In this document: positions 6,874-15,832 of the stretch, piece by piece | How the letters are laid out: each line of letters opens with the position of its first letter | Position numbering within the stretch: the stretch's first letter is position 1 | Assembly: GCA_964345225.1 (NCBI GenBank) | Contig: CAYFQB010000023.1 | Coordinates: 1 to 21,154 of the forward strand | DNA length: 21,154 bases | Reading direction: 5' to 3' | Source: CAYFQB01 sp964345225 | GTDB lineage: Bacteria; Nitrospirota; Thermodesulfovibrionia; Thermodesulfovibrionales; UBA6898 | Translations under genes and position numbers: made by a program | Notes under the pieces: generated by a model | The model's database searches: none | The model's input: only the letters and a program-made list of their open reading frames with translations | Told to the model about the DNA's origin: nothing

Positions 6874-8247
6874 TTATTCCTCCAAAAGTATCTCTTTTAT
6901 AATCTTTCTTGTCCTGATTTTTTTTGTTTCTTCAATATAATTAATAAAAAATACGTAAATAATCCCTGCAATTATTCCACCAAATAAGGCTACTATGATA
7001 TTAAACCAAAGTATAGGGAAAGAAGGTTTTTGGGGAGGTTCAGCAGTATCAACAACTACTACAAACTGAGCCTGGCGCTCAATTTGCATTTCTGCTTCTT
7101 CAAAATTCAGTTTTAATTGTTCATATCTGCTTTTATATCGCAATACTTCTTCATTTAAACGATCTAATTCAGTATTTATATTAGGCAGTCTATTGAGTTT
7201 TTTAGTCACTCTTTTGATAGTCTCAGAATAACCTTTTTTTGAAGCAATGAGTCTATTCTTTTCTATAAGCAAATTGATTAAACTCTTTCTTAATTGTTCA
7301 TACATAGTATTCTCAGGTTTAATCTGGCTTGAAATAAAATGATGCACCTCTTCTTTCAGACTGTTTTCAGTATCTTCATATTGCTGTTTTAGCATCAGAA
7401 GGTTTGGATGTTTTTCCCTTAACTCTACACTGGCAGCAGAGATATTCGCAGAGATTTCATAAAGTTTCTTCTGAAGATTTTCTATAAGTGGATTGGTTAA
7501 TGAGAAATCCTGATTAGAATAAAGGGCTTTTTCTATCTTAAGCTGCTCAGAGATAGATTTTATTTTTTCATCATTCTCTTTAATGAGAACATCAGCTAAC
7601 TCAAGTTGATTTTCAAATGAACCCCTTTGTGTTGTGAGGTTCTTTATTTCATCATCTATAGAGGCAATATTATTTTGCTCTTGAAATCTTTTTAGGGCAT
7701 CTTCTGCCCTGACTAAATTTTCTTTTGTCTCTGATATTTGCTTTTTAATCAGAGATTTGTCACTTTCAAGATTCTTCATGGATGTATCATGAAGAAGGAT
7801 ATTAAAATATTTGATATAAGCATTTGCAACATCAGCGGCAAGTTCGGGATCATTATCTCTACTGTAGATTTTTATCATATACTCTTCCGTAATTTCAAAG
7901 TCAATATCAGAAATAATAAGTTTGGTAAGTTTTTTTCTGGGGAATTCTTTATGAACAAGTTCAGCAATCTTCTTGCTTTTTAGCAATCCGAAAAACGGGG
8001 CAGAAGCCTCCTCCCTGGGGGCAGGCATCATGGTATCTTTTGCTAACTTATCGACAGCATTAGGAGACAAATAAGATAGTGACTGGGAGGAAGATGGTAC
8101 GTAGAAGACTGCACTTGATTCGTATACCGGAGGAAGAATCTTACTAAGAAATATAGATGTGAGAACAGATATTACAGTTATCAGTACTATGTATTTTTTC
8201 CTCTTGTATAAAATGATCCAATAGTCCAATAATGTTTTTTCTGGCAT
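6874..8247 (-). CDS. Wzz/chain-length determinant-type polysaccharide co-polymerase
   Basis: The 457-residue protein has a membrane helix at about 17-38 (KKYIVLITVISVLTSIFL), a periplasmic part with long coiled-coil segments (roughly residues 160-395) and a second helix at about 412-436, preceded by the proline-rich DTAEPPQKPSFP (400-411). This is the PCP layout (Wzz N-terminal domain, GNVR-like segment). These proteins sit in the inner membrane and control polymer chain length together with Wzy. The cytoplasmic tail is only about 20 residues and has no Walker motifs, so there is no fused BY-kinase. The start has AAGGAA about 9 nt upstream. It is followed without a gap by the small membrane protein gene. 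Confidence 0.92.
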   Translation of the reverse strand: MPEKTLLDYWIILYKRKKYIVLITVISVLTSIFLSKILPPVYESSAVFYVPSSSQSLSYLSPNAVDKLAKDTMMPAPREEASAPFFGLLKSKKIAELVHKEFPRKKLTKLIISDIDFEITEEYMIKIYSRDNDPELAADVANAYIKYFNILLHDTSMKNLESDKSLIKKQISETKENLVRAEDALKRFQEQNNIASIDDEIKNLTTQRGSFENQLELADVLIKENDEKIKSISEQLKIEKALYSNQDFSLTNPLIENLQKKLYEISANISAASVELREKHPNLLMLKQQYEDTENSLKEEVHHFISSQIKPENTMYEQLRKSLINLLIEKNRLIASKKGYSETIKRVTKKLNRLPNINTELDRLNEEVLRYKSRYEQLKLNFEEAEMQIERQAQFVVVVDTAEPPQKPSFPILWFNIIVALFGGIIAGIIYVFFINYIEETKKIRTRKIIKEILLEE

Positions 8248-8298
8248 TTTTATAATTCCTTTTTAAGGATATAGTATTTTTATAGGTTCGGTTATCAT

Positions 8299-9894
8299 TT
8301 ACATATAACCTAAATCTTCAAGTCTTTTTATGACCATTTCTTCATCTTCAGAGCTGAGTGAATGAATCTTATCATCTCCTTCAGAATATTCTTCACCTGA
8401 TTTTATTTTAACATCGGGCTTTTCATGAAAAACTTCCTCTAATATTCTCCCGTCCATATAATTCGGCACATCTATTCCAAGTAAGGCAAGCACTGTAGGT
8501 GCAATGTCAGTAATATTACACCTTATATTATCAAAGTTTTTCATATTCTTGCCCCACACTGTAATAATACCTTCAATATGATGTCCCCCTGAAAGTTCTC
8601 GATCATAGTCTATATCCTTAAAAATATCATTTTCAGCAGAGTCTTTAATAAATGAATAACCTTCTGCTGGATCAAGAAATATAAAAGGCATCGAAGATTT
8701 ATAAGGACCGTCAAATGACTGATCAGCTATGTAAATATGATTTACTACCTTATTACCTGAAACAGGATCTATGAGGTTATCAAAAGCTTTAATGATATCT
8801 TTTTTCAGGGTTTCCTCATTTGATGAATTTAAAAAAACACTTCCAAAGTAACAGCCATTAATCATATATGCTTTGGAACTACCATAATCAATATTTTTTG
8901 ATGAAAACTTGAATATCAAATTTCTTCTCGCACGAAGATCAATACCTAAAAGATTATAGAATTTATATCTTAATCCTCTGGAGTCAACTTTTTCTATAAA
9001 TCTTTTAATCTTTCCTATTTTAAGGATATTTCTTTTTTTTGCCGTTTTTTTCAAATATTCTGCCTTATGAAGAATTGCATTAACCGAGACATTTCTTTTT
9101 TTTAATTCAAAGCCATGATCTGAAAAGAGAATAACAGAGGTGTTATCGTCAATAATATCTAGTAGGTTTCCAATCTCTTTGTCCATTGATTCAAAAAATT
9201 TACTAATAATATTATATTTATAATCTGAATAATGAGGTGAGTCTTTATCCAAAAAGTGAAAGTAACCATGCTGAACAGCATCCAGTGATTGATTATGAAT
9301 TATAAACAGATCCCAGTCATATTCTTTCATCAATATCCTGGCCACATTAAATCTTGTAGCTTCAACATTAATATAATCTTCAATTATTTCATCAGGAGAT
9401 ACATGTTGTCTTTGTTTCAAAGAGATACCTAAAATCCTGTAGTTAATTTTTTTAAGAATATTATCAAAAATTTCCCGTGGATAAACAAATCCGGGGTATA
9501 CCTTGGGAGAAAGAAAATCACCTATAACTATTCCATTAAGTTTTGGCGGGGGATAAGTCAATGGTATATTGATACTGATTACCTTTTTATTGTTTAAACT
9601 TGCTATTTCAGAAAAACTTTTATATTTTAGAGTATTTGCATCTACTAACCTATAATTTCCAGTCGCGGGCTCATAGAGCCGAAAATCCGTAATCCCGTGT
9701 TTTCCTGGATTGACTCCGGTATGAAAACTTGCAAAGGCAACAGGTGTCAGTGGAGGTACTGTAGAGACAAGAACCCCTTTAGTACCTTCCTCGCAAAGTC
9801 TTTTTATATTTGGAAGCATATTACTTTTAATCATTGGCCTTAAAACTTTCCAATTAGCTCCATCAATTCCTATTAATAAAACTTTACTTTTCAA
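8299..9894 (-). CDS. Cytoplasmic alkaline-phosphatase-superfamily phosphohydrolase/phosphomutase-like protein (COG3379 type)
   Basis: The 531-residue protein has no signal peptide and starts KVLLIGIDGANW. Metal-binding and catalytic residues of the superfamily are visible: D11, nucleophile T50 in PPLTPVAFASFHTG, D205 and H209 in SLDAVQHGYFHF, D259-H260 in FSDHGFE, and a His at 438/439 in GGHHIEG. The C-terminal region has MDGRILEEVF and ends RLEDLGYM, a close typical to this group. The start codon is TTG, supported by an AGAGGT ribosome binding site 5 nt upstream and by the lack of any ATG nearby. It lies between the Wzy-like and Wzz genes, so it may trim or transfer a phosphate-linked group during polymer assembly. 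The substrate is unknown. Confidence 0.88.
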   Translation of the reverse strand: MKSKVLLIGIDGANWKVLRPMIKSNMLPNIKRLCEEGTKGVLVSTVPPLTPVAFASFHTGVNPGKHGITDFRLYEPATGNYRLVDANTLKYKSFSEIASLNNKKVISINIPLTYPPPKLNGIVIGDFLSPKVYPGFVYPREIFDNILKKINYRILGISLKQRQHVSPDEIIEDYINVEATRFNVARILMKEYDWDLFIIHNQSLDAVQHGYFHFLDKDSPHYSDYKYNIISKFFESMDKEIGNLLDIIDDNTSVILFSDHGFELKKRNVSVNAILHKAEYLKKTAKKRNILKIGKIKRFIEKVDSRGLRYKFYNLLGIDLRARRNLIFKFSSKNIDYGSSKAYMINGCYFGSVFLNSSNEETLKKDIIKAFDNLIDPVSGNKVVNHIYIADQSFDGPYKSSMPFIFLDPAEGYSFIKDSAENDIFKDIDYDRELSGGHHIEGIITVWGKNMKNFDNIRCNITDIAPTVLALLGIDVPNYMDGRILEEVFHEKPDVKIKSGEEYSEGDDKIHSLSSEDEEMVIKRLEDLGYM

Positions 9895-9906
9895 TGGAAA
9901 CCTCTT

Positions 9907-11364
9907 TTAAGGAGTTACATAAAATCTGTTAATTTTGCTTTCAGACCACAAATATATAATTGATGCATTTAATGCTATAACATAAATACAGTAAACATAA
10001 TCGAAGAAACCAGTTGTGAATTGAATAGCAAATAGATAAGAGCACATCGCGCCAAGCATACCAAGTCCAAGTGTCTTGAAAATTAAATCTTTTTCACGGA
10101 AGATAGCAATCAAACTTGAAATTATGTATATAAAACCAAGACAGAAAATAGTAAAGCCAACAATACCTGCAGTAACAAATGCAAGAATAAAACCATTATG
10201 GACTGGCCAATTATGGACATTTGCCGTATAGCGGGAAGCCTTGGCCAAGCCTGTACCTATCAAAGGATGTCTACTCAATTTACTGACTGACTCTGTTGCA
10301 AGAGCCAACCTGTCGTGGAAATCCCCGCCTAAATTCTTCTCTTCATATACTGCCTGTTGTATTTCTGTTGTAATACCTGTAATATGGGCAATAATAATTA
10401 GTAATGCTATAGCAGTCACAAAGTGAATCAGATATGAAGGTCTGATGAGATATAGACAGATTATCAAACCAATAAATACTGCTATATAATTTGGACGAGA
10501 GAAAGTCAAGACAAGAGCTACTAACATCAGAAACAAATACAGGGTATAAATTTTCCTGTTGAAATAGTTTTTCATTTCTGGCACAAGGAGAAATGAAAAT
10601 AATATGGGGATTGTAAAGGCTAATGTTCTTGCAAAAACTGCATGATTACCGAAAAAGGCCGGTACTCTTAGAACGATTCCAAAAGATGAGTTTTGTATCA
10701 TCATTTCCCTTGCTTCTTCTGAAACATTTCCAATAATTGTCATTCCTGTGCCAAGAAAAATAATTTCCTGGATTATACCTATTACAGATGATATTAATAG
10801 TGTAATAAATAATACTTTAAATCCCCACATAAGATCATTTTTGTTTCTGAGTAGTGTTATTAAAATAAAAGCGTAAAAAATAGATTTAGAAATGCGTATT
10901 AACATAATAAGACCGGTCATTCCTCCATGTACAGATGATAATAAAAATAAAATTATAAAGAGATATAGAAGAAAATGCAGGGGGGTATTCAGTATAATTT
11001 TTTTCTCATTTGACGCCTCTACCAGCCAGATAAATATAAGGAATAGTATGGGTATATCGATTATGTCAAAAAAACCTAATGATAATGCTTTAAACTGTGG
11101 TGAAGCTACAATAAGAGCGATAAGAAATATCTCTTTTTTTTCAAATATATACTTAAATAAACTACTGAACTTACGGGAACCAATAAAAACAGCACTTGAT
11201 ATTAAAATTATTAAAGAAGTAAATTGGAATGTATTTATCTCGAAAAGACCTATATCCAGAATTTCTAAATCGAACATCTTGGATAAATAAGCACTAATGA
11301 AAGGATCTGCAGTTACAATTATACCGATTACAATACCGATTAAATAAACAGGGAATATTTTCAT
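9907..11364 (-). CDS. Wzy/WaaL-type O-antigen polymerase or ligase
   Basis: This is a 485-residue integral membrane protein with about ten to twelve hydrophobic helices. It has the hallmarks of the O-antigen ligase/polymerase family: LTFSRPNYIAVFIGL (286-300), a large outside loop from about 330 to 390, HPLIGTG (366-372) and VHNGFILAFVTAGI (388-401). Wzy enzymes join repeat units on the periplasmic side of the membrane, whereas WaaL ligases transfer O-antigen to lipid A-core. Its position two genes upstream of Wzz favours polymerase. No clear Shine-Dalgarno sequence precedes the ATG. The stop of the gene before it is 15 nt away. Confidence 0.88.
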   Translation of the reverse strand: MKIFPVYLIGIVIGIIVTADPFISAYLSKMFDLEILDIGLFEINTFQFTSLIILISSAVFIGSRKFSSLFKYIFEKKEIFLIALIVASPQFKALSLGFFDIIDIPILFLIFIWLVEASNEKKIILNTPLHFLLYLFIILFLLSSVHGGMTGLIMLIRISKSIFYAFILITLLRNKNDLMWGFKVLFITLLISSVIGIIQEIIFLGTGMTIIGNVSEEAREMMIQNSSFGIVLRVPAFFGNHAVFARTLAFTIPILFSFLLVPEMKNYFNRKIYTLYLFLMLVALVLTFSRPNYIAVFIGLIICLYLIRPSYLIHFVTAIALLIIIAHITGITTEIQQAVYEEKNLGGDFHDRLALATESVSKLSRHPLIGTGLAKASRYTANVHNWPVHNGFILAFVTAGIVGFTIFCLGFIYIISSLIAIFREKDLIFKTLGLGMLGAMCSYLFAIQFTTGFFDYVYCIYVIALNASIIYLWSESKINRFYVTP

Positions 11365-11379
11365 GAATATTATATGATG

Positions 11380-13590
11380 TTAGTCACTACCGATTTCTAT
11401 TAAGATTATGGAGTTAGGTTTCATTTTAAAAGTCAAATCAAATTTATTATCTTTTAGTTCTTTATAGCTTTTTTCTGCGGATTTCTCAAATGATACACCT
11501 TCCATTTCATTAATGGATTCTATATAATCTGAATATTTTATATCAGATAACTCTTTAATTTTGTTTAGATCCGATTTTTGTATGTTAAATTTCTTTTGTA
11601 CTTTCTTATAACAATCTCTTTTATTTTTTGATGATTGACATTTCCTGAGATATTGAATAATTTCATCTTCTTTTCCTTTCATATCGTCAATTGACGAGCA
11701 GTACTCTTTAAATGCCTGAATTTTGCTGTTCTGTCTTGCATTCCGAACTTTTTTATCAATTAAGCCGTTTATGCCACATGAAGTTAAAGTTTTCCGTGGC
11801 TCACTCAATTTATTCAATCTGCATGCATTAGAATTATCAGCATCAATTTTATAAGTGGTAATAGAGACTTTGCCGTCAAAAGCCAAATTCTGATAATTCA
11901 CTTTGACATCAATCTCTGAGAGGTTATCCTCAATATAGGTCAAGACCGGGAGCAATTCAGTATTGCCCTGTTTTTCGGCTTCGCTTATAATTGATTTAAT
12001 ACATCTTTCTGGATCGGTAGCCATAAAACATTTATATCCTTCAGCTATATTTCCCAATAATTCTCTTTCTTTATCAGGGTATTGATTCAAACAGGAAGAG
12101 ATAATTTTTTCATCTAATTTGACACCATCTCTTTTTTTCTTTCTGACACATTTTATGAGAGATTCAAGGTTTGTTGCGATATCTGTACTCTTATTTTCTT
12201 TTAAATGTGCAGTAAGATAAAAATGAAATAAATTTATATCAGTAGGGGTAAAATTACTGATAAGGGTCTTAACAGTATTATTTTCTTTATTAATCGTAGA
12301 GACAGCTATAACTCTTTTGTCAGATGGCTGTTTGACATTTATCATCCCTGTTGAACCATTATCGGGTTCCAGTAACTTAGTTAATGTCTTGAAGGAATTA
12401 TAAGACGGTTTTATGATCCCATCTTTTGTAACCAGATGCCAGTCTCCTATGAATGTCGAATTATCTCTTTTTCTTCTTACAATATTTTCCTTTGAAGGGT
12501 TTTTAACATTGAAGTCGTGGCCAGCCCACTCAATGCCCGCTACCCACATATTATATAGGGCATTGATTATATAGGCGGCTGTTTCTTCAGTGTCGAGATA
12601 ATCGGCAGGATAACCAGCAGCATGCATTGCCCAGAAAGTCCAATCAGAAGGAAAGAGAACAATGCTTTTTCTGTTAAGCCCGGCTTCTTTAATCCAGTCT
12701 GAAATCATCGAAGCATTCTCTTTTAAATTTGGAGGGAATGCCCTGAAAGAATGCCAGTTTATAAAATCAAGAGGTACGTTATGCCTAGCAACATAATTTA
12801 AAAAATTTTTTATCATTGGCTCACCGCCAGGGTCAGACCACCCTCCTTCTTTTCTGCATATTTTTTCTGCATGATCAGAATATTTTTCACAACTCTCTTT
12901 TTTTGCCTCTACAGACCACGTTCCTATTCCCCCAACTGATATATTTTTATTGACTTCTTTGGCAGCCTCTGCTGCAGCTTTGTAATATTTAAAAAAAGCT
13001 TCTTCATTCCCAGCCCACTCTCTATCATTTGGTTCATGACCTACATAAAAACCTAAATTTTTAATATTTTGATCTTTAAAAAGAAAATTTAGTGTAAATT
13101 TAACTACTTTCTTCCATAATTGAATATCCTGAGGGGGAGAGACACTTTCGATAGTTATCCTTGCTATACCTGATACTGGTCTGGAATCTCCAGATCTTGA
13201 AGATAACCAGGAAGGCATTGGTCTGGGATCAAAACCTACTATCAATTTAATATTCTTCTTTTTTACAATGTCTGTAAGTAAGGAAATATTCTTGGAAGTA
13301 AAGTATTGTTTTAATCTACTTTGGAATGCGGTATAACTATTGCTGTCTCTCAGTATTCGTGCGATAGTGAAATGTATGACAGTCGGACGATTCTCTTTTA
13401 AAAATTTTTCAAATGCATATTCATCTCTCTTTTCAACATGAGTCAACCAAATGCTGCTGCCGAATATTTTTGGTACAGGACCGGTATCTTTAGAAGCATC
13501 TATGTTGATTTCAACAGCATATGCTTCAACAAAGAATAAAAGAATGTAAGAAAAGATAAATATATAGCTTTTCATCCAATTAATTCTCAT
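11380..13590 (-). CDS. Exported GH39-like (clan GH-A) glycosidase-related protein with Cys-rich helical insertions
   Basis: The 736-residue protein has an N-terminal signal peptide (about 1-25, YIFIFSYILLFFVEAYA). Residues 30-405 look like a clan GH-A (beta/alpha)8 barrel close to GH39: HEPND (185-189) carries the likely acid/base E186, INWHSF (277-282) follows, and SIVLFPSDWTFW (309-320) stands where GH39 enzymes have TEW with the nucleophile Glu. Here D316 replaces it. The C-terminal strands (VIAVSTIN, ISNFTP, VKVNYQNL, VSITTYKID, FDLTFKMKPNSIILIEI) match the usual beta-sandwich end, but two long Lys/Glu-rich helical segments interrupt it. The start is chosen by AAAAAGGAG 7 nt upstream, which makes an 11-nt overlap with the GT2 gene. 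It may process the polymer or only bind it. Confidence 0.72.
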   Translation of the reverse strand: MRINWMKSYIFIFSYILLFFVEAYAVEINIDASKDTGPVPKIFGSSIWLTHVEKRDEYAFEKFLKENRPTVIHFTIARILRDSNSYTAFQSRLKQYFTSKNISLLTDIVKKKNIKLIVGFDPRPMPSWLSSRSGDSRPVSGIARITIESVSPPQDIQLWKKVVKFTLNFLFKDQNIKNLGFYVGHEPNDREWAGNEEAFFKYYKAAAEAAKEVNKNISVGGIGTWSVEAKKESCEKYSDHAEKICRKEGGWSDPGGEPMIKNFLNYVARHNVPLDFINWHSFRAFPPNLKENASMISDWIKEAGLNRKSIVLFPSDWTFWAMHAAGYPADYLDTEETAAYIINALYNMWVAGIEWAGHDFNVKNPSKENIVRRKRDNSTFIGDWHLVTKDGIIKPSYNSFKTLTKLLEPDNGSTGMINVKQPSDKRVIAVSTINKENNTVKTLISNFTPTDINLFHFYLTAHLKENKSTDIATNLESLIKCVRKKKRDGVKLDEKIISSCLNQYPDKERELLGNIAEGYKCFMATDPERCIKSIISEAEKQGNTELLPVLTYIEDNLSEIDVKVNYQNLAFDGKVSITTYKIDADNSNACRLNKLSEPRKTLTSCGINGLIDKKVRNARQNSKIQAFKEYCSSIDDMKGKEDEIIQYLRKCQSSKNKRDCYKKVQKKFNIQKSDLNKIKELSDIKYSDYIESINEMEGVSFEKSAEKSYKELKDNKFDLTFKMKPNSIILIEIGSD
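11443..11823 (-). other. Second helical Cys-bearing insertion in the GH39-like protein
   Basis: Residues 590-716 of the glycosidase-like protein are charged, Lys-rich and mostly predicted helical, with cysteines at 590, 605, 631, 651 and 660. They stand between the strand KIDADNSNA and the final strands FDLTFKMKPNSIILIEI, where related enzymes have only a short linker. Confidence 0.55.
11911..12207 (-). other. First helical Cys-bearing insertion in the GH39-like protein
   Basis: Residues 462-560 lie between the strands HFYLTAHL and VKVNYQNL of the beta-sandwich. They hold cysteines at 481, 500, 521 and 530, spaced for pairing inside helical hairpins, and many charged residues. They have no counterpart in the usual GH39 layout as I know it. 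Confidence 0.55.
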
Positions 13591-14653
13591 TATTAAACTC
13601 CTTTTTCAAAAAATTATGATTAAATGGTTTTACCAGAACATTGTAATCAAAAAAGTTCCTCTTTTTAAAAAGGAAATATTGCAGAACAATTGATCCATGA
13701 TACATCTTATCATAAGCTTCCTTAAAAGGCACTTTTATGAGATTCTGGACAACAGCCCTTTTTTTCTTAATAACCGAAAAATTATTTAAAATATAGCCAA
13801 ATGCCTTAATAACAGCGATGGGTCGTTTTAAATTAAGTGTTAATACTCCAAAGACTATTGAACTCAATTCAATAAGCAAACGTAAAGGAATAATGAAGTT
13901 TAAGTAATTGGATGGCAGGTTCTTAAGTAACATTATAAGACTATTCCTGTGAACATAATACATTCTTGAAATATTCTGGCGATCAAATGTCGGCGATCCT
14001 TTGTGGTATATAACAGCATCAGGTATATAAACAATTTTGTATCCAAGAAGGTGAATTCTCCATTGAAGATCTATTTCCTCCATATATAAGAAAAAGTCTT
14101 TATCAAAAAGTCCTGCTTTTTCTAACACATTTTTTCTTGCGAAAAGGGCAGCACCACTGCACCAGAAGATCTCGATGGGATCGTCGTATTGCCCTCTGTC
14201 AATCTCGGCATTATCGACTATCCTTCCTCTTGCAAAAGGATAGCCAAATATATCTAACATTCCACCGGCGGCACTGCTATGAAAAAGATTGTTTTCATCC
14301 ATATCAAGCATCTTCGGTTGTAGAACAGCAATATTGTTATCGCTTAAACCTATGGATACCAATTTTTCTATACATCTATCATTGAGTTCAATATCGTTGT
14401 TAAGAATAAAGACGAATTCACCCCCTGATTGACGTACTCCAATGTTACAAGCTTCTGCAAAACCATGATTTACGCCACTATATATATAGTTATCAATAGA
14501 TAGTGGTAACTTTTCAGAAATGGGTTGGGGATTGTTATCAACAACTATAATCTCGTAATACTTATAAGTTGAATTTTTGATAGAAGTCAAACATGTCTTA
14601 AGAAAGTCTGTTTCTCCATAATGGATGATAATAATACTAACAGTGGTATTCAT
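13580..14653 (-). CDS. GT2-family glycosyltransferase (rhamnosyltransferase-like)
   Basis: The 357-residue protein has a GT-A fold: SIIIIHYGETDFLKTCLTSI (6-25), the nucleotide-binding VVDNN (37-41), NHGFAEACNIG (62-72), the metal-binding NND (85-87, DXD-like), WCSGAALFARK (164-174), and the catalytic-region MEEIDLQWRIHLLGYK (191-206). This set matches the WbbL/rhamnosyltransferase-like branch of GT2. The C-terminal 100 residues include a hydrophobic amphipathic stretch (YLNFIIPLRLLIELSSIVFGVL) that probably attaches it to the membrane. The donor sugar cannot be told. The start overlaps the stop of the previous gene by four bases (ATGA), so the two are probably translated together. Confidence 0.9.
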   Translation of the reverse strand: MNTTVSIIIIHYGETDFLKTCLTSIKNSTYKYYEIIVVDNNPQPISEKLPLSIDNYIYSGVNHGFAEACNIGVRQSGGEFVFILNNDIELNDRCIEKLVSIGLSDNNIAVLQPKMLDMDENNLFHSSAAGGMLDIFGYPFARGRIVDNAEIDRGQYDDPIEIFWCSGAALFARKNVLEKAGLFDKDFFLYMEEIDLQWRIHLLGYKIVYIPDAVIYHKGSPTFDRQNISRMYYVHRNSLIMLLKNLPSNYLNFIIPLRLLIELSSIVFGVLTLNLKRPIAVIKAFGYILNNFSVIKKKRAVVQNLIKVPFKEAYDKMYHGSIVLQYFLFKKRNFFDYNVLVKPFNHNFLKKEFNNEN

Positions 14654-15786
14654 TTTATTAAATTACTATATAGATCTTGATAGCATTTACTCATTGTAGA
14701 TGCACGGAAAGATGCATTGTACCTGTTTTTCCCTGCTTCTCCAAATTTTTTTCTACGTAAAGGATTTTCAAGGAGTTTATAAATTGCATTAGAAAAGGCC
14801 TGTGGTTCATCTGGATTTATTAGAAAACCTGTAATGCCATTATCAACAATTTCAGAAATACCTCCAACGTTTGATGCAACAACAGGTATTCCCATTGCCA
14901 TTGATTCTACAGCCGAAATGCCAAAACCTTCCCATCGGGATGGAAGAACAAATATATCCATTAGTGCCAGATATTGGCACACATCTTTCCTAAAACCAGT
15001 AAATACAATATTATTCTTAATTCCTTTCTGATTTACATAATTAAATAATTTTTCTTTTATTGGACCATCTCCAACTATTAATGCCTTGATATCTATTCCT
15101 TTATTCAACAATATCGCGACGGAATCTATAAGAATATCAATTCCCTTCTGTGGATGTAATCTGGCGACTGTACCAATTAAGGGTGTATTATTTTCGATAC
15201 CGAGATCACTCTTCTTTAAAAAAAACTTCTCGCAATCTGGAAAATCAATGCCATTATGAATACACGATACCTTATCCATTGGTATATTATATAATTCATG
15301 GATAAACGTTTTTAACGACTCAGATACTGTCACAATTCTATTAGTATATACAATAGTCTTTTTATCTAAGAATCTTACAATGTATTCATGCAATTTTTTC
15401 CCTCTATGATGATCTTCCATATTATGGATTGTTGATATAACAGGAGTGCCTGATTTCTTGGCAGCAAGGCGTCCAAATATATCACTTCTTACTAAATGAG
15501 TATGCAGGAGCTGTATATTTTCACTAATAAGAAATTCAGATATTCTCTTAACAACAGTGAAATCAATCCATGCATTTAAGAAACCCTTCATATTAAAACA
15601 ATATGTAGGTATCCCGATCTCATGATACATAGATTCATGATCTTTGTTTCCATATAGATATCCTACAGTAATATGCCATTTGTCTAAATCGAAATGACTT
15701 AGTATTCCCTGGATTACTTTATTGGGGCCATCATCCAGTAGCTGGGTTATTAATATTAGTATTCTAGGTTTTGTATTTTGATTCAT
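14650..15786 (-). CDS. GT4-family glycosyltransferase
   Basis: This is a 378-residue GT-B enzyme. The N-terminal domain starts ILILITQLLDDGPNKVIQGI and has the acceptor-side LLHTHLVRSDIFGRLAA (93-109). The C-terminal domain has the donor-binding set GTVARLHPQKGIDIL (205-219), VGDGP (238-242), FTGFRKDV (262-269) and the EX7E motif in WEGFGISAVESMAMGIPVVAS (285-305, E286 and E294). It therefore uses a nucleotide sugar with retention of configuration; the sugar is not identifiable. The ATG has no clear Shine-Dalgarno sequence and follows the GT9 gene by 46 nt. Confidence 0.92.
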   Translation of the reverse strand: MNQNTKPRILILITQLLDDGPNKVIQGILSHFDLDKWHITVGYLYGNKDHESMYHEIGIPTYCFNMKGFLNAWIDFTVVKRISEFLISENIQLLHTHLVRSDIFGRLAAKKSGTPVISTIHNMEDHHRGKKLHEYIVRFLDKKTIVYTNRIVTVSESLKTFIHELYNIPMDKVSCIHNGIDFPDCEKFFLKKSDLGIENNTPLIGTVARLHPQKGIDILIDSVAILLNKGIDIKALIVGDGPIKEKLFNYVNQKGIKNNIVFTGFRKDVCQYLALMDIFVLPSRWEGFGISAVESMAMGIPVVASNVGGISEIVDNGITGFLINPDEPQAFSNAIYKLLENPLRRKKFGEAGKNRYNASFRASTMSKCYQDLYSNLIK

Positions 15787-15832
15787 TGTTTAATCAAAGG
15801 AATTTACAGTAAAATACACTATTTCAAATTTA

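Noticed and set aside
6874..8247. Fused tyrosine kinase (BY-kinase) on the Wzz protein
   Set aside because: The tail after the second membrane helix is only about 20 residues and has no Walker motifs.
10892..11290. Plus-strand 132-codon open frame
   Set aside because: It is antisense to the Wzy/WaaL-like gene; its composition mirrors the hydrophobic helices of that gene.
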